A stretch of DNA of 64,000 nt from Siderastrea siderea (Eukaryota; Cnidaria; Anthozoa; Scleractinia; Rhizangiidae): positions 48,038,578 through 48,102,577 of the forward strand of contig OZ034971.1 in assembly GCA_964030785.1 (NCBI GenBank). The letters are read 5' to 3'. Below, piece after piece: positions 1 to 11,784 of the stretch; within the stretch, counting starts at the first letter, position 1, and each line of letters opens with the position of its first letter. The position numbers were made by a program, and so were the translations under genes. The notes under the pieces are model-generated. The model did not search any database and was not told the origin of the DNA. It saw nothing but the letters and a program-made list of their open reading frames with translations.

Positions 1-2662
1 AGGGTGCTACTAGAGACATTCCCTTTAAATGGCCATACAGCTTGGTTTTATCTGATGATTTTAAACTTGGGAAGTAGAAGATTTAGGGAAAATTCTTAAA
101 ATGTCATTTTTTTAAAAAAATCAATTTGTCGCGGATCAGGTTTATCCTTTTGAATTCTTTAGCTGAACAGTTTTTTCGTAGAAACTTTTATGGAAGGAAT
201 TTCATACCTGAATTTTTGAGCCGCAGTTACCTTTCCGATAATATCAGCTGACGTTCGTTATTTCGCTCTGTAAACGACATCACTGGTTTGTACTTCCAAA
301 AAGTTGATTTTTTTGCATGTTTAGAAAGTGTGAGGTGCAGCTCAACAAAAAAAATGGCCTTTGCAAATCTGCAGGTATTTTGAAATACAAAATTTCAACG
401 AGAAGTAAGGGAATCTCACAACTTACCAGGGTTTGACGTTGAGGAGTATCTGACGACAATTAACGTCAGTCCTAAGAGCTCTAGCTTATGACACTGACTG
501 AACAGAGGTCATGTAATCCTCGGCATTTCATGGTGTTTTAAATCTTAATTTTGTGTTCATTGACTGAAAGAAATAAAAATTGGCAGCTCCAGGCAGCTGA
601 AAAAATTTTGACAGATTGATTAGAATCATTTAAGATTTCAGTTCTAAAAAAGAGATTGTCATATCACGTAATGGCTGGCGACGCCTCTTCCTATCGTATT
701 CATTTACAACATTTTGTTAAAAAACGAAACAAAGCAAAACATTTTTTGTGACGAAGTATCTTCAGTACACATTTTAGATACATGTTATGAAACGGTACAT
801 CCGTGGACAAAACGTTGCTCTTTAATTCAATCTATGACTTGTAACTTGTATTCAAACATGAGTAAAAGATATTGCTCTGTCCGACATAATTGCTCAGCTG
901 GTGTTCTATGACAACTTGAATATTCATGTTTAGCACTTTGAGGCACTCATATCATTTTTTTTCCTCAAATTTTAGCACTTTTGAAAAGGAAATTCCTCCC
1001 AGTAAGTAATTTAGCGATTTTGGGGAGGACCCATCAATTTTCGCGATTTTAAAATAACCGTGATATAAGTAAAATTTGACAGACGAAATTTTCCTTTCTG
1101 ATAAACTACGTAAAGACACGCAAGGTTGAACAAACTAATTTTTGTTTTAGTCTTTTTTATACTGGATGTATTATTGTTTCTCTCCTTTTTCTACTTCAAT
1201 AAAGTTATCTAAAAACCTAAAGCTCGTTTTGTGAGGGATATCCATGTTTGTTACAATATTTATTGAAGAGCAATTTTTTAAACTTAGTGTAAAACATTTT
1301 AACGATACAAAACGTCTTCAAAACGAGGTTTACAGAAAAAAACGCTTCCCATGTCAAAATCTCAACATGAGATAATTTACTCCTTTTTTTTTCAAAAAAA
1401 TGAGCATTGAATATTGCTCTAAAGAAGCAGTTACCCAGCTGGGATCTAAAACTAACTAATTATAAGAAATTGCAGTGATCAAACCTGTGATTTTGAAAGA
1501 GTTATAGTTTGGATATATTGTAATACTAATTGAAGAATTCTTTGAAACGTTTTTGGGACGTTAATTCTTGCAATTTCAAAATAATCGGGAAAAAAACGAA
1601 AATTTTTATACAAAAATTTCCTGTAGAAAAATAATTTGAGATGATGAGTTTTATCTTAGTGATACTACGTATTATGGGTTGTAAATGTTACTCTAACGAT
1701 ACGATTCAATTATTCAGCTGCGTTTACCAAGTAAAACTTGAATATTCATTTTTCGTAATTTCTCTGTTACAGGAAATTCAGTACCAACAAAAATGTCGAC
1801 AATGTAACTTCGCAATTTTTTGGAGGGGTGTCATTTCACGCATTGAATTGAGAATATGTCGTACTTTTTACTAAATACGCTTATTTACCTGAAGAAATGT
1901 TTTGTTTTAGTGTAAACTATTTTTTGTAGTTGTTTGATGGATAAAAGCTGAATCACCTAAGCCTTGTTATGTTGGATTAAAAATGATTTGGGCAAGGTTG
2001 CGAAAAACTTCATGCGATAGAAATATCTACAGAAGCACCAGAAGAGAGAAAAAAAAAGCGATTTTTAGATAATGTTCTTTAATTAGAATTTGGTAACCAG
2101 GAAAACTACGACCTGATTTAATTCATCATTAAATATACTTTACTCGATATTGGGTGATATGAAAATTTTCCCCACTCTACTAGAAGAATCAAACTTTAAT
2201 TTGATTTTAAATACTATGTACTCGTTTTACCCTTTTTTCGTGACTTCACACTGCCAGTTGCAACGGCAACGAGAACGTCACAAAACAACGGCTCTGCACG
2301 TGCGCTATACATTTGTGTATCTTTCGTGTCTCATGATTGCTATGGTGCGAAAGCCAAAAAAAGCATACCAGGGTCTCCACAATCGACAAAATTTACAGCT
2401 TTAAAAGAACTCAATCTCCGCTAGTGGCGGCTCAGTCGCACAGAATTTCGCGAGACTCACGCAAACACTCAGTGTTTTTTACTTCAGGTGGTTTGAAAAG
2501 CCAATCAGATTATTACGAGATGCCGACGGTCGAATTTCGGCCTGAGGCGTCACAAGTTCTGTGAGAGAATGTATCAGGCCCAATTTTAGCGAGCGACCAA
2601 CGTAAGAGAATATGAGCACGATGCAAAAATTCGGCCTGTTCGTAGGTTAGAACCTTCAGAAA
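1..2662. other. AT-rich intergenic DNA, nothing recognised
   Basis: Read on both strands. The open frames are short, have no domain, splice or repeat support, and are set by chance stops. No tRNA or inverted-repeat element seen. Confidence 0.6.
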
Positions 2663-2670
2663 CTACCAAG

Positions 2671-4133
2671 AGGGTCTGAATGGAGTTAACCGACTAGCGA
2701 CAAAGGGCGAAGAATATAACTGACTACCGACAAAATGAGAAAAAATTACCGATTAGCGACGGTATAAATACTAACCGACAACCGATATGGTCCGACATTG
2801 TAGGGATGTTTGTATTCAGATAGAACAGCATTTTGTATTTGTTTCTAGCTTAGGAAATGTCCAGATCCTTTGGTGGGCTCTATTTTACAAGAGGTAACCA
2901 CATTAAATTCCAAATTCAGTTAATTATAGAATTTCCTGTCATCAAATTACTTTATGGCCTCGGGATCCTCCTTTTCGGGAAGGAGCGGGGACTCATTTCC
3001 AGAACAGCGGCTGGTAATCGACCCCACGAGACGTCCTGTTGTAGAATTTTTACTACGCGTTGTTCATTCATGCGGTCCAGCCATGAGTGGAATTATAAAA
3101 GTCGTCGTAAGTTTCTTTCGAAAAGGTGAAGTGATCCGCAGTGGGAAAGTGTTTCAGAATTTCCTGCTAAGCTCATACAAACGGCTTGAGAGTATTAGAT
3201 GTTCTAATAGAAATGTCAAGCGATTCCAAAAATCTTGTTGGTATTTTAGTTGAAGACAGTATCTGAGCCTGGGCTCACAATAAATTTGCTATGTAATTGA
3301 CACGGTCTCAAATGGACTAAATGCCCGGCAGTGGGAAATTTGGAAAGAAATTCCACAGAAAGCCTCTCCTAAAACTCTTAAAAGTGTTCAGAAATTCGTT
3401 CAGAAATGACAAACGATTCCAAATGATACAAATTTCCGACTGCGGGGCATTTAGTCCATCTGAGACCGTGCCCGGCCAGTCTGAGCAGAAATTTCTTACG
3501 TGCCGGGATGATGACGAAGTTATGGTGAGCCCAAGCTCAGCGCTAGCCAATTCGTCAACTGAAAAACCAAAATGATCTTTGGAATCGTTGTACATTTCTG
3601 AACGAATTCGAACGTGGAACACTTTTATGAGGTTCAGGAGAGGCTAATAAGAAAAGATGGAATAATTAACATATTAGGAGAGGCTTTCTGTGGAATTTCG
3701 TAAAAGTAATCTACGTATCCCAAGGGCTAGAGTGGGCGTTTTCCTCTGTGTCCAATTAACCTCTCTTGATTGCTTCGGTGCCCTGTAATCGACAGGAAAA
3801 CAAATTCACATCTAGAATGAAAGGTTTGGTGATTTTATTGGTGCTCGATTTGCAAACAAAGGTGGAATAAACGATGACGTTGCTCAAACAAACCAGAGTT
3901 AACGAGGTTCAGGTGCAATCAGATGATGCATTATTACAAGTTTTACACTTTATGTAGAGTTAATGTCTTAAACCTGCGTAAATTACATAACGAATGTAAA
4001 TAATTAACGTGCATTTTTACTCATTAACTGGGATTTACCGACAACCGACAAAGATAAAAAATTTTAACTGGCAACCGACAAAGTAATGAAATTTCAACTG
4101 ACAATCGACATGTGGACCCCCCATTCAGACCCT
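2671..4133. mobile_element. Non-autonomous hAT-like element with subterminal repeats, 1463 bp
   Basis: TIR AGGGTCTGAATGG at both ends. The flanks CTACCAAG and CTACCTAA are a decayed 8-bp duplication (6 of 8). Near both ends, words like TAACCGACAACCGACAAA recur. The TIR resembles that of the 16.76-kb element. Inside lie a foldback (about 3235-3545) and an open frame at 2954-3253 that I do not regard as a gene. Confidence 0.75.
3235..3545. repeat. Foldback sequence inside the hAT-like element
   Basis: CACGGTCTCAAATGGACTAA at about 3301 recurs inverted at 3469-3428, and outer arms (TTTTAGTTGAAGACAGT; GAGCCTGGGCTCAC) recur inverted to about 3545. The centre is near 3384. Confidence 0.75.
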
Positions 4134-4538
4134 CTACCTAATGGGTAGCCGTCTCTTTCGGAAGCGACAGATCTGCGCCTGAAATTCGTTATAATACACT
4201 TCGAAGTACATTCACAACAGTGTAGTGCAGGAAAACTCCGGTAGTGAGACCTTGTTTACTTTTTCATATTTTCAAGTATATTGTTGAGAATATGCTTGTT
4301 TCTTCGGTACCGAATCACTACTTACTACACTACTTACCGTGGAAGTTTTGATCGTACTCTCGATCGGAAAATTGGAGATCGGATAGAAGTTGTTTGCATT
4401 TTCGTGTTGTTTCCATAGACAAGGAACTTAACTACAAGTTGTCTCTCTCAAGCCGAATGTGTACTGATTGGTAACAGCGAGGGAAAGCCTGGGGGGCAAT
4501 CCTAAAATGGACTGCATGTCCCATCCCACGCTCGAAAC

Positions 4539-4600
4539 GTCAGTTTTCAATCTCTTTACGGTGGCCGAGTACCTTATCAACTCAGTTGATAAATTCAAAA
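4539..4600. mobile_element. Probable Penelope-like element tail
   Basis: CGAAACGTCAGTTTTCAATC, CTCTTTACGGTGGCCGAG and ATCAACTCAGTTGATAAA resemble the 3' region of Penelope-like copies in cnidarian DNA as I recall them. It lies downstream of the RT remnant in its orientation. Confidence 0.4.
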
Positions 4601-4795
4601 TTTTGTGATTCTGCGATAGACTAGGATTCCATACATGGAATAGTGATAGCACTAGAGATCCACTTACACTTGAAGGATTTGGCACCGCTAAGGGAAAATT
4701 TTGCCTCGCACAGCAAAAAAGTAGCACTGTTCAAAAGGCATGGATATCGAGAAGACCACTTTGTTCTGAAATAAGGAAATGTTTTGACAAATGTT

Positions 4796-5650
4796 CTAAA
4801 TCACATAATAGATAGGATGGTGTGAATCATAGGCTAGGTATTGGTCAGTGTGGGTGGGCTTTCTGTAAACAGTGGTGGTAAGAAGACCGTTTGAATCCCT
4901 TGAAACTGACGTGTCGAGAAAGGAGATAATAGTGTTATCTTTCTCGATTTCCATGGTAAAACGAATAGTAGGCTGTTGACTGTTTAGATGTTGTAAAAAG
5001 CCGTCTACATAGCTTTTACCGAAGACTGTAAAAGTGTCATCTACATATCGCTTCCAGATCTTAGGTTTATAGGTCGCTGTTGCTATCGCCCGTTCCTCAA
5101 ACTCTTCCATGTAAAGGTTAGCAATAACCGCGGAGACAGGGCTCCCCATGGCTGCTCCGTCTTTCTGTTCGTTAGTCTACCCGTTGTATTGGAAATACGT
5201 GGATCTTAAGACAAAGTTTAAAAGGTCGGCAATTTGTGTAGGTGTAAGGTTTGTGCGGTCGGCAAGACCGGGATCGTTCTCTAGTTTGCATAATGCGGCC
5301 TTTACGGCGCCCTCGATCGGCACGTTTGTAAATAACGATCCTACGTCAAAAGATACCATGACTTCGTTTTCTTGTATTCGCTCATGGCTGATGATAGACA
5401 CAAAATGAGAAGAGTTGGTAACTGTGTAGTCTGATTTGCCTGTCGACGGGGACAGGATGTCAGCTAAGTGAGCCGACAAATCGTAAGCAAAGGTGTTTAC
5501 ACACGATACAATAGGTCTTAATGGTATCTTGGGCTTGTATATCTTAGGTTGACCATATACCCTAGGTAGTTGTTTGTGCCTAGGTTTGATTTTGTTATAG
5601 ATAGTTTCTGAAAGATGTCCACTTCGTTTTAAGCTAATTGCGCTAATCAA
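4796..5650 (-). pseudogene. Penelope-like reverse transcriptase, broken
   Basis: Minus strand. Motifs in order: YGQPKIYKPKIPLRPIVS, VSFDVGSLFTNVP, MGSPVSAVIANLYMEEFE, the catalytic YVDD in WKRYVDDTF, and VYRKPTHTDQYLA. This is the Penelope-like RT pattern. One TAG (5179-5177) interrupts the frame between the second and third motif blocks, the upstream end is cut by a TAA at 5653-5651, and the downstream end breaks after DSHHP. No GIY-YIG nuclease was seen. It cannot make a full enzyme. Confidence 0.9.
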
Positions 5651-5653
5651 ATT

Positions 5654-6384
5654 AAATTTGAATGGGATTATGTTTATTGTGATGGAACGGTTACGTACAG
5701 GGGCACCCTTTAGATCTGTTCCTGGTTAAATATGTACCACGGGGGAATTCATGCTGCCTGGCAAACTATTGTTGCGTAGCCTTTCTCCTGCAGAATAATC
5801 ACTGTGAAAGCTTTTTCATTGCTGGGGAAGATGTTGGGCTTGCTGGGTAGATGTTTGCTACCTATCCTCCTCGATCCATCTCAAAAGCTATGAACAGGTA
5901 AATGGTCGGAGCTCCTCGCTGACTCGAAATGAAGGTAGTTGTCACCCAACGCTGTCCTAAACCTCGTCCCCCTATCCCCTTAATAGCGCTTCAATTGAGC
6001 CCACGCCCACGATACAAAATATTTTGTCTGACCTGGAGTTTTGTGCATATTAGCTCAAATGTTGTTGGGTCGCGAAAATATCTTTTATTGCTGGCTTGGA
6101 AACTTCAGAAATGATTTCTGTGGCTAGGAATTTTCCATGTTATCATGTCAGGAAAGGCGAATAAAAGATAATCTTTTCACAGCAACCAATTGAACGCCTC
6201 ATAATGCCTTAAGACAACTTTTGTGTACTTTATTTGAATAGAGCAATGTATTTTCAAAAAGATGTTTGTCGAGTGTCAGTGATTGTTGGTATCACGTATA
6301 TATCTTGTCTAGAGCCAAAATTTTGATTAGAGATCCTTCCCAGTTGTCATACAGACTTTCAAGAAACAATACGAAACATTAGAC
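5654..6384. other. Intergenic DNA upstream of the broken RT
   Basis: It may hold the decayed N-terminal part of the Penelope-like element on the minus strand, but no motif was readable. Confidence 0.4.
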
Positions 6385-6480
6385 GAACAAACAAACAAAC
6401 AAACACACAAATACTTTATTAAGGTGTCATGAGCATCTAGTTTACAATAATAGTAAACTAATTGGGGGACATCTAAGTAA
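6385..6480 (-). mobile_element. Possible retroelement 3' end with (TTTG)n tail
   Basis: On the minus strand a CTTAATAAAGTATTTGTG segment, with AATAAA, leads into TTTGTTTGTTTG. The pattern fits a LINE tail; no coding part is attached. Confidence 0.35.
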
Positions 6481-6769
6481 AAAAATAAAATACGTTTAAT
6501 ATAAAAATTCTATCCCAATGAAAAAAAATATATATATATGTGTGTATATTAATAATGACATTATGAATGCTACAAGATCCTTAGAGTTGTCAGTTTATTG
6601 TGTCCACGATACGTACATACCAGCGTACAATCTTAGATAAAATGTACCCGAAAGATTATCATAATATAATGAAATCTTCGAGTTATACTAGTTAAATCAC
6701 AAATTACATTTTTATTCTACTTCACCTATTTCTGTCAATGTCCTAAATAATTTTCCGAGTTCGAAGCAG

Positions 6770-6965
6770 CCGGAGTACTACCGCCATAGAAAATGAGGGG
6801 GATGTAATCATTTTTCAGTCGCTGCAATTTATGGTATAGACAAAATAGGTCTGAATCCTTTTTTTGCGTTTTGTACGAGCGATAACGAGAGAATCAGGGT
6901 TCCCAATCAGTTGTCTTGTCCATATTGGCTCACACCGAGTTAGTGTGTGAAACAGAAAAAAGGAA
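6770..6965 (-). pseudogene. Decayed duplicate of the last exon of the neighbouring secreted-protein gene
   Basis: Read on the minus strand, CACACACTAACTCGGTGTGA and ATGGACAAGACAACTGATTG parallel the acceptor and start of exon 3 at 7554 (the GACAAGACAACTAATTGGGA region). Stops interrupt it soon after. It lies about 600 bp downstream in the same orientation, which suggests a local tandem duplication. Confidence 0.5.
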
Positions 6966-7113
6966 AAAAGATGCTGACCAAAAGTAGCTTACAAACACCT
7001 TGCGGAGGTAGATTATTTGTTTGTTTGGTTTTTTTGGTGTTGTTGATGTTGTTGTTTCTTTGCTTTTGTTTTTGCTTGACCGTTTCTACTTTGATTGGCA
7101 ATTACAGTTTTAG

Positions 7114-7325
7114 TTAACCCTTTAAGCCCTAACAGTGACAAACATGAAATTTCTAGTTATATGATCACTTCTTCAAACATTCAAGTGATGAGAATAAAGG
7201 AAACAATCACCAAGGATAAGATGACTTGATTTTTAAACAAATTAATTCTCCTTACTAGTTCCATACAAATGTATAGAGAACAGTAAGAAGAATATGCATG
7301 TTCACATCAGGGCTTAAAGGGTTAA
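7114..7325 (+). mobile_element. MITE family TTAACCCTTTAAGCCC, copy 1
   Basis: 212 bp with inverted ends TTAACCCTTTAAGCCC and GGGCTTAAAGGGTTAA. It is the best-preserved of five copies in this window and serves as reference for the others. No coding capacity. Confidence 0.9.
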
Positions 7326-7740
7326 TTGGCTCGCCATTTCAAATAACAATCTTGCAGCAACGATAAAAATAGCGGACTCTTGCTGAGTCGAGGTCTGCCT
7401 CTCTTCCGAGTCGGAACCTGGCCAAGAAATAGGGAGATTGACACTCAACATTTTGCCTGTCCAAGAACATTATGGGAGCATCCGATTTAAGATCCCAATT
7501 AGTTGTCTTGTCTACACAGCTCACTCTAACGCCATTCATTCGATTTGTCAGCTCCTGCATTAAGTGTGAAAGAAAAAATAGAATGGAGGGTAATTATTAA
7601 TTATGTTTAATGTCAAGTTCTTCCAGTTTATAGCAAACGTTATTTAGTCAGCAGTTCCATTTTTAGTGAACCAGCCAACCACATAATGCTATGAAAATGA
7701 AATAATAATAAGTACGTGATTCTCGCAAAAAATCTCCGAG

Positions 7741-7813
7741 CCCCCCAGCAGGAGTCGAACCCACGACCTTCCAGTTACCGATTGGATGCTCTAACCACTG
7801 AGCTACGATGACT
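7741..7813 (-). mobile_element. tRNA-derived SINE head
   Basis: On the minus strand it has an A box (TAGCTCAGTGG) and a B box (GGGTTCGACTCC) at tRNA spacing, the split promoter of RNA polymerase III. The anticodon arm does not fold properly, so it is a retroposon head and not a tRNA gene. It lies in intron 2 of the secreted-protein gene. Confidence 0.65.
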
Positions 7814-7912
7814 CATAAGATATAGCAATATTAAATAGAAACATTTCGTTTTTTTCTTAGCACTGCGCGTACTCGTGTAAAATTGAGTCGTACACTCTAA
7901 CTGAAGACAAAA

Positions 7913-8027
7913 TGTAGCCTGCGAGCAGGCTCACTTAGTGTGTAAATATTCGCGCGAGTATCTTGACGGCGGAGCCGCGATTTGCGAGCCGGCGAGAAGA
8001 ATGAGGCGAGGAAAGTGAGCTTGCTCG
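7913..8027. mobile_element. Short inverted-repeat element, about 115 bp
   Basis: GCCTGCGAGCAGGCTCAC at the left faces GTGAGCTTGCTCGCGG at the right. The core is GC-rich (GGCGGAGCCGCG), unlike the AT-rich flanks. Confidence 0.6.
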
Positions 8028-8430
8028 CGGACTTGATAAAATGTTACTCCACATACTTATCAGATCCTCTAATGCTTCAGTCTCACCTGGATTTTTCTGT
8101 CCAGTTCGCTGATTTTCCTGATGAGGTTACTGCTGTCAAGAGTAATTAAGTCGTTTGCAAAATAATTCTGCAATAAAAGGATAATGTTCAGACCATATAC
8201 GAAATTCGAAAAACTACAAAAGATAACCAAAAACATTTAAAGTTTGCAAGAATTTTTAATGTATGAGATTGAAAGCAGTACGTTCCTCTGAAGGAAGTCT
8301 TGCATATGAGTACTTTTGTCGAGTGCATTTTTGCACGCACATACAAGAAGGGCAGGTATTTAGCGGACAACAACGGATTAGGTTTCGCTGAACGTGGCCT
8401 ATTCATGATAAATATTTTTTAAAACTCTTC

Positions 8431-8580
8431 TTATATTTCTTATGGTACGTGTTAGGAAAATTTGTTTTACCAGCAAGACATTTCATCTCTGGTGATTATT
8501 CCTTCATTCTCATAACCTGCATGTTGACACATGAAGTGATGTTGAAAGGGGAAGTGAGATACTGGTCACTGTTAGGCTTG
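8431..8580 (-). mobile_element. MITE family TTAACCCTTTAAGCCC, copy 2, decayed
   Basis: Inverted relative to copy 1. Internal words TGGTGATTATTCCTTCATTC and GTCACTGTTAGGCTT match, but the outer end is lost. It lies in intron 1 of the secreted-protein gene. Confidence 0.7.
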
Positions 8581-9067
8581 ACGTGTTTTGTTGTAGACAT
8601 TTCTTTCGTTTTAGGGTTTCTCACAGTCATATGGGATGTTAATTATATGAAACAAGAAATCCTGTGGTTTGTCATAGCTCAACGACGGGCTTTTAGCAGC
8701 CAGTATATAGTTATGGGCACCTAGATTAACGGAGTTTTTTGTGTTGGTTATTATAAATAAATTTGGTGTGACTTGTTTTGGGAATTGTAAAAAAATACAT
8801 ATCGCAAAAATGAAAACCCGCAGCAAACATTTCATACCAAACCGTAGATGCTGAGAATTAATCCTTTCAATTATCCTACAGCCATTGCATTTTCAGTATG
8901 TTCATCTTGGTTTTCATCATTATCTGATAAAATGAGTCTGCTTGCACGAGCAACATTCAGAAACAACAACGTAACACTTGAAAAGTTACCTAGTTTGCAG
9001 GAAGCGATGCTCCAAAGGAACTGGCCAAGAAAAAGCCAGAAGCCAACACGAGAAAGAAGGGAACCAT

Positions 9068-9721
9068 TTTCTGGCTGTTGTTCAGTCAAAAGTGAACTGG
9101 TCAATAAATAAACAGGAGGGAGAGTTTAACGGAATTTAAATAGTTCAGGCTCGCTATTTACTTTATCTACGAAAACCAAAAAACGAGATGAGATCTCAAT
9201 TACCTGTTGTTTTAACTTGTTAGACACTATCCCAGTGACTTTAATGTCTCAGACAATTTTTCTTCTGGGGGGTAGGACTAAATAGTATAGTCATATTATA
9301 CAGTCACCACTGAAAAATATTGGAAACCATCGCTGAAGCCCGTGAAAGTCAGTTGACTAGGGAGAAACCAACTGCAGTATTTTAACAAATGGGAAAGCTC
9401 TGGAAGACTCTATTCAAATGCTCGAATTAAAGCTGCGTAAAGGAACCAGTGAATTGTTTCAGGACAGAATATATCATTTTCCTCAAAGCGAAGGCTTATA
9501 TCCGAATGCCGGCAACTGAGAAATGAGGCAAATATTACGGGCCTTGGAGCTCCTGAGGCTGAGAAACTCAACTGCAATACTTTACCTCAAAGGCGCTCGA
9601 ATTTCCCGAAGATGCTTGTTGAGAGGTTAACAATGAAGTGTGCGCTGTTCCCGCTTATTTCACCTTTCAGTATAGAAACAATTTCAGCAATAAGGTAAGC
9701 GTGCCATTTTTCAGCGCGTTT
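9068..9721. other. Intergenic DNA, nothing recognised
   Basis: It should include the promoter of the minus-strand secreted-protein gene, but no TATA box or other site is clear. Confidence 0.5.
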
Positions 9722-9872
9722 AAGCAATCGTGCAAATAATCAGTCATGTTTACTTACGTCACTGTTATGTGTTCAGTGTAGGATTAAAACACAGGTCGTG
9801 CCTTGCCGGCTTAAATTACGGAGAAAAACTAGTTCCTTATAGCTGATAAATAAGACGTGTATTAAAGTAAAA
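9722..9872 (+). repeat. Left arm of a 150-bp inverted pair
   Basis: It shares TGTTTACTTACGTCACTGTT, GTGTTCAGTGTAGGATTAAA and ACTAGTTCCTTATAG with an inverted copy at 12738-12890. The pair brackets the DUF3504 gene and the mariner-like element. Confidence 0.75.
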
Positions 9873-10158
9873 CGTGCTGGTGTCAAAGCCATTATTGACT
9901 TGTCACTAGCTTTGTTAATTCAATGTTATAGTTTAAGTTATGGGATCAATGTCTAACCGGACGTTGATATTTTTTTTTAGTCTGTTGTAAAATTCATTAA
10001 TAATTCATAAGAATTATGACCAATCCGATAGGCAGTCAGTTTGAGCAACATGTTTACCTCTGTAAACCCAATATAAATCAACTGTCTGAAAGCGGGGGAG
10101 GGTTTGAAAAGGTAGCAGGGAAAGGCAGGGGTTGATGAATTATGAGTTAGTAGAATTA

Positions 10159-11222
10159 TCAATAGGATTCATTTTTACAAAGATATCTAACTCCCCTAAT
10201 TAGTATGCTTAACTTTAATAAATACGAGTCCTGTAAATTTGTACAAAGTTTATTAATCAACATTGCCTCTTCGTCTTCCGTTATTTCTTCGCGGGGGTCC
10301 ATTTTGCACTTCTGGGCTATTCCACACTTCGTTGCATCCTTCATCTCCGCGTCTAAAACTTTACGAAACGTCGCGAACCTGTTACAATAAAATGATACAA
10401 TTTGGACCCCAAATTAAATTTTTTGCACTGAGACACCGTCCACACTACCCATTCAAAACACGTAACAATTTACTTGCCTCTTGTCAGCTTTGTTGAGAAC
10501 GTTGAATGCATCCACTCCTCCCGTCTCACTCAAATGACGGTTAATGGCACAAATTAACAAATATAGCGAATTGGGCGGATAACGCTCTCCATTTTGCTTG
10601 GCCACTTCACAAACGAACTTGCTCAACCAAAAGTTTAGCGTATTTGCCGAAATTCGCATTTCAGATCGGCCACTCCAACAACTTCTAACATTGCACATGT
10701 GTTTTGCCGCCGCTGCTGCCACCCGGGGGGGGGGGGACATCCCATATGAAAGTGACGGGGATGCTCGTCGGAAAATTAGAATTAAACCCCTAACGGAGAC
10801 CAATCTGGGCGTGGTTCAGGCGTTATTTGACCCCTAAACGAGACCATGCTAAAACAGACAACCAAATAAGAGCTTCAGTGATTTTAAATGCTCTAAAGAT
10901 TGACGCTAAAGATTGACGTCGTTTGTTTTTTTCATGTAGATATTTTTTTACTCACACCCTAAGCGATACCTGAATGGGTAAAAATATTGGCTTTCCTTCC
11001 TAAAAACCCTAAGCGAGACCAAAATCTGCAATTTACAACCCTAAGCGAGACGACGAGCATCCCCGTCACTTTCATATGGGAGTCCCCCCCCCCCGGGTGC
11101 TGCCATTCCTCGAAGACTTTTCTACCCCATTTAGTGTTGTATTGTGTTGCTTTCGGAGTGGCTTCCGACACTAGACTGGTCTCTTCTTCTTTACTCTTTG
11201 GAGAGCGAAACCGACCAGCCAT
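10159..11222 (-). pseudogene. DUF3504 (ZMYM/QRICH1-type, Crypton-derived) domain gene, interrupted by a MITE
   Basis: Minus strand. The first coding segment (11222-11106) starts MAGRFRSPKSKEEETSLVSE and ends at VFEEW. A 376-bp MITE then splits the exon. The exon resumes at 10713 and contains LNFWLSKFVCEVAKQNGERY, PPNSLYLLICAINRHLSE and NVLNKADKR, hallmarks of DUF3504. The next exon starts at 10378 (FATFRKVLDAEMKDATKCG) and includes ITEDEEAMLINKL. The join fits only with a GC donor (GCAAGT after 10478), giving a 99-bp GC-AG intron and phase 2. Ignoring the MITE, one more frameshift lies between the DLKCEF and NTLNFW parts. The end is decayed. The domain derives from tyrosine recombinases of Crypton transposons; this copy is not expected to make a whole protein. 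Confidence 0.7.
10722..11097. mobile_element. MITE, 376 bp, perfect 8-bp TSD, inserted in a coding exon
   Basis: Inverted ends start CCCGGGGGGGGG and contain TGAAAGTGACGGGGATGCTC. TGCTGCCA flanks both sides (10714-10721, 11098-11105). The interior holds four loose copies of CCCTAAGCGAGACC. It is hAT-like by TSD length. A short relative lies at 28443-28580. Confidence 0.9.
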
Positions 11223-11287
11223 GTTTCTACTACGAAAGCCACGTGATTAACATGACAAACAAAATCTATAGTCACGGTTTCATTTCA

Positions 11288-11390
11288 CAAGTAAGATAAA
11301 ATAGTCGCGTCCGACCTTTATGGGCTTTAAAACGGCTCGCCGTTTTAAATGCCCATAAAGGTCGGACGCGACTATTTTATCTATTACTTA
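11288..11390. repeat. Near-perfect hairpin, about 43-bp arms
   Basis: ATAGTCGCGTCCGACCTTTA and its inverted copy flank a 4-base centre (CTCG between AAAACGG and CCGTTTT). It lies just upstream of the DUF3504 gene start. It may be a tiny MITE. Confidence 0.85.
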
Positions 11391-11784
11391 AAACCTTAAT
11401 GGCAGTTCCCAGTATTTTTCCACTCATTCTTTCATGTGATCTCGGCAAGCAATCACCATTTAGTAAAATCCCCTTGTCTTCTGACTTCTTTTCTTCCCCA
11501 TCTCCCTCCCTGTATTGGTAGCTTTGTCATTCTTCATCTTCTTTATGGTGCCGTTGTAACTACTAGTTATCAATCAATCAATTAATTAATTAATTAATCA
11601 ATTAATGACTATTCACGAGTAGGCAAGGAGCCCTCGTATCCTCTGTGTTGTTAAATCTATTGGCAGTTAATAAAATGTTGTATAAGCTATGATATTTGCT
11701 TAGCTTTCGGATTGATATTTGACATATTTTAATCTTAGTGAAAATCCCATAAAAATCACCAAATTCCAGCAAATTACACCCTTA

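Larger units (their letters stand above)
7339..9067 (-). pseudogene. Small secreted coiled-coil protein gene with a stop at the end of exon 1
   Basis: Minus-strand exons: 9067-8990 (signal peptide MVPFFLVLASGFFLASSFGA), 8167-8087 (phase 0-0; LIRKISELDRKIQ) and 7554-7339 (ELTNRMNGVRVSCVDKT, then FLDRQNVECQSPYFLARF, ending YRCCKIVI and TGA). Exons 2 and 3 join into a continuous short coiled coil followed by a domain with four Cys. Exon 1 ends in TAG directly before GTAACT, so the reading stops at the splice border; a glutamine codon there would give about 124 residues. Either this is a fresh nonsense change, or a base error, or exon 1 belongs elsewhere. The start has good context (GAAAATGG). 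The family is not recognised. The introns hold SINE and MITE copies. Confidence 0.5.

Noticed and set aside
2954..3253. 99-codon plus-strand frame with a GTAAGT inside
   Set aside because: Lies within the repetitive hAT-like element, and no partner exon was found.
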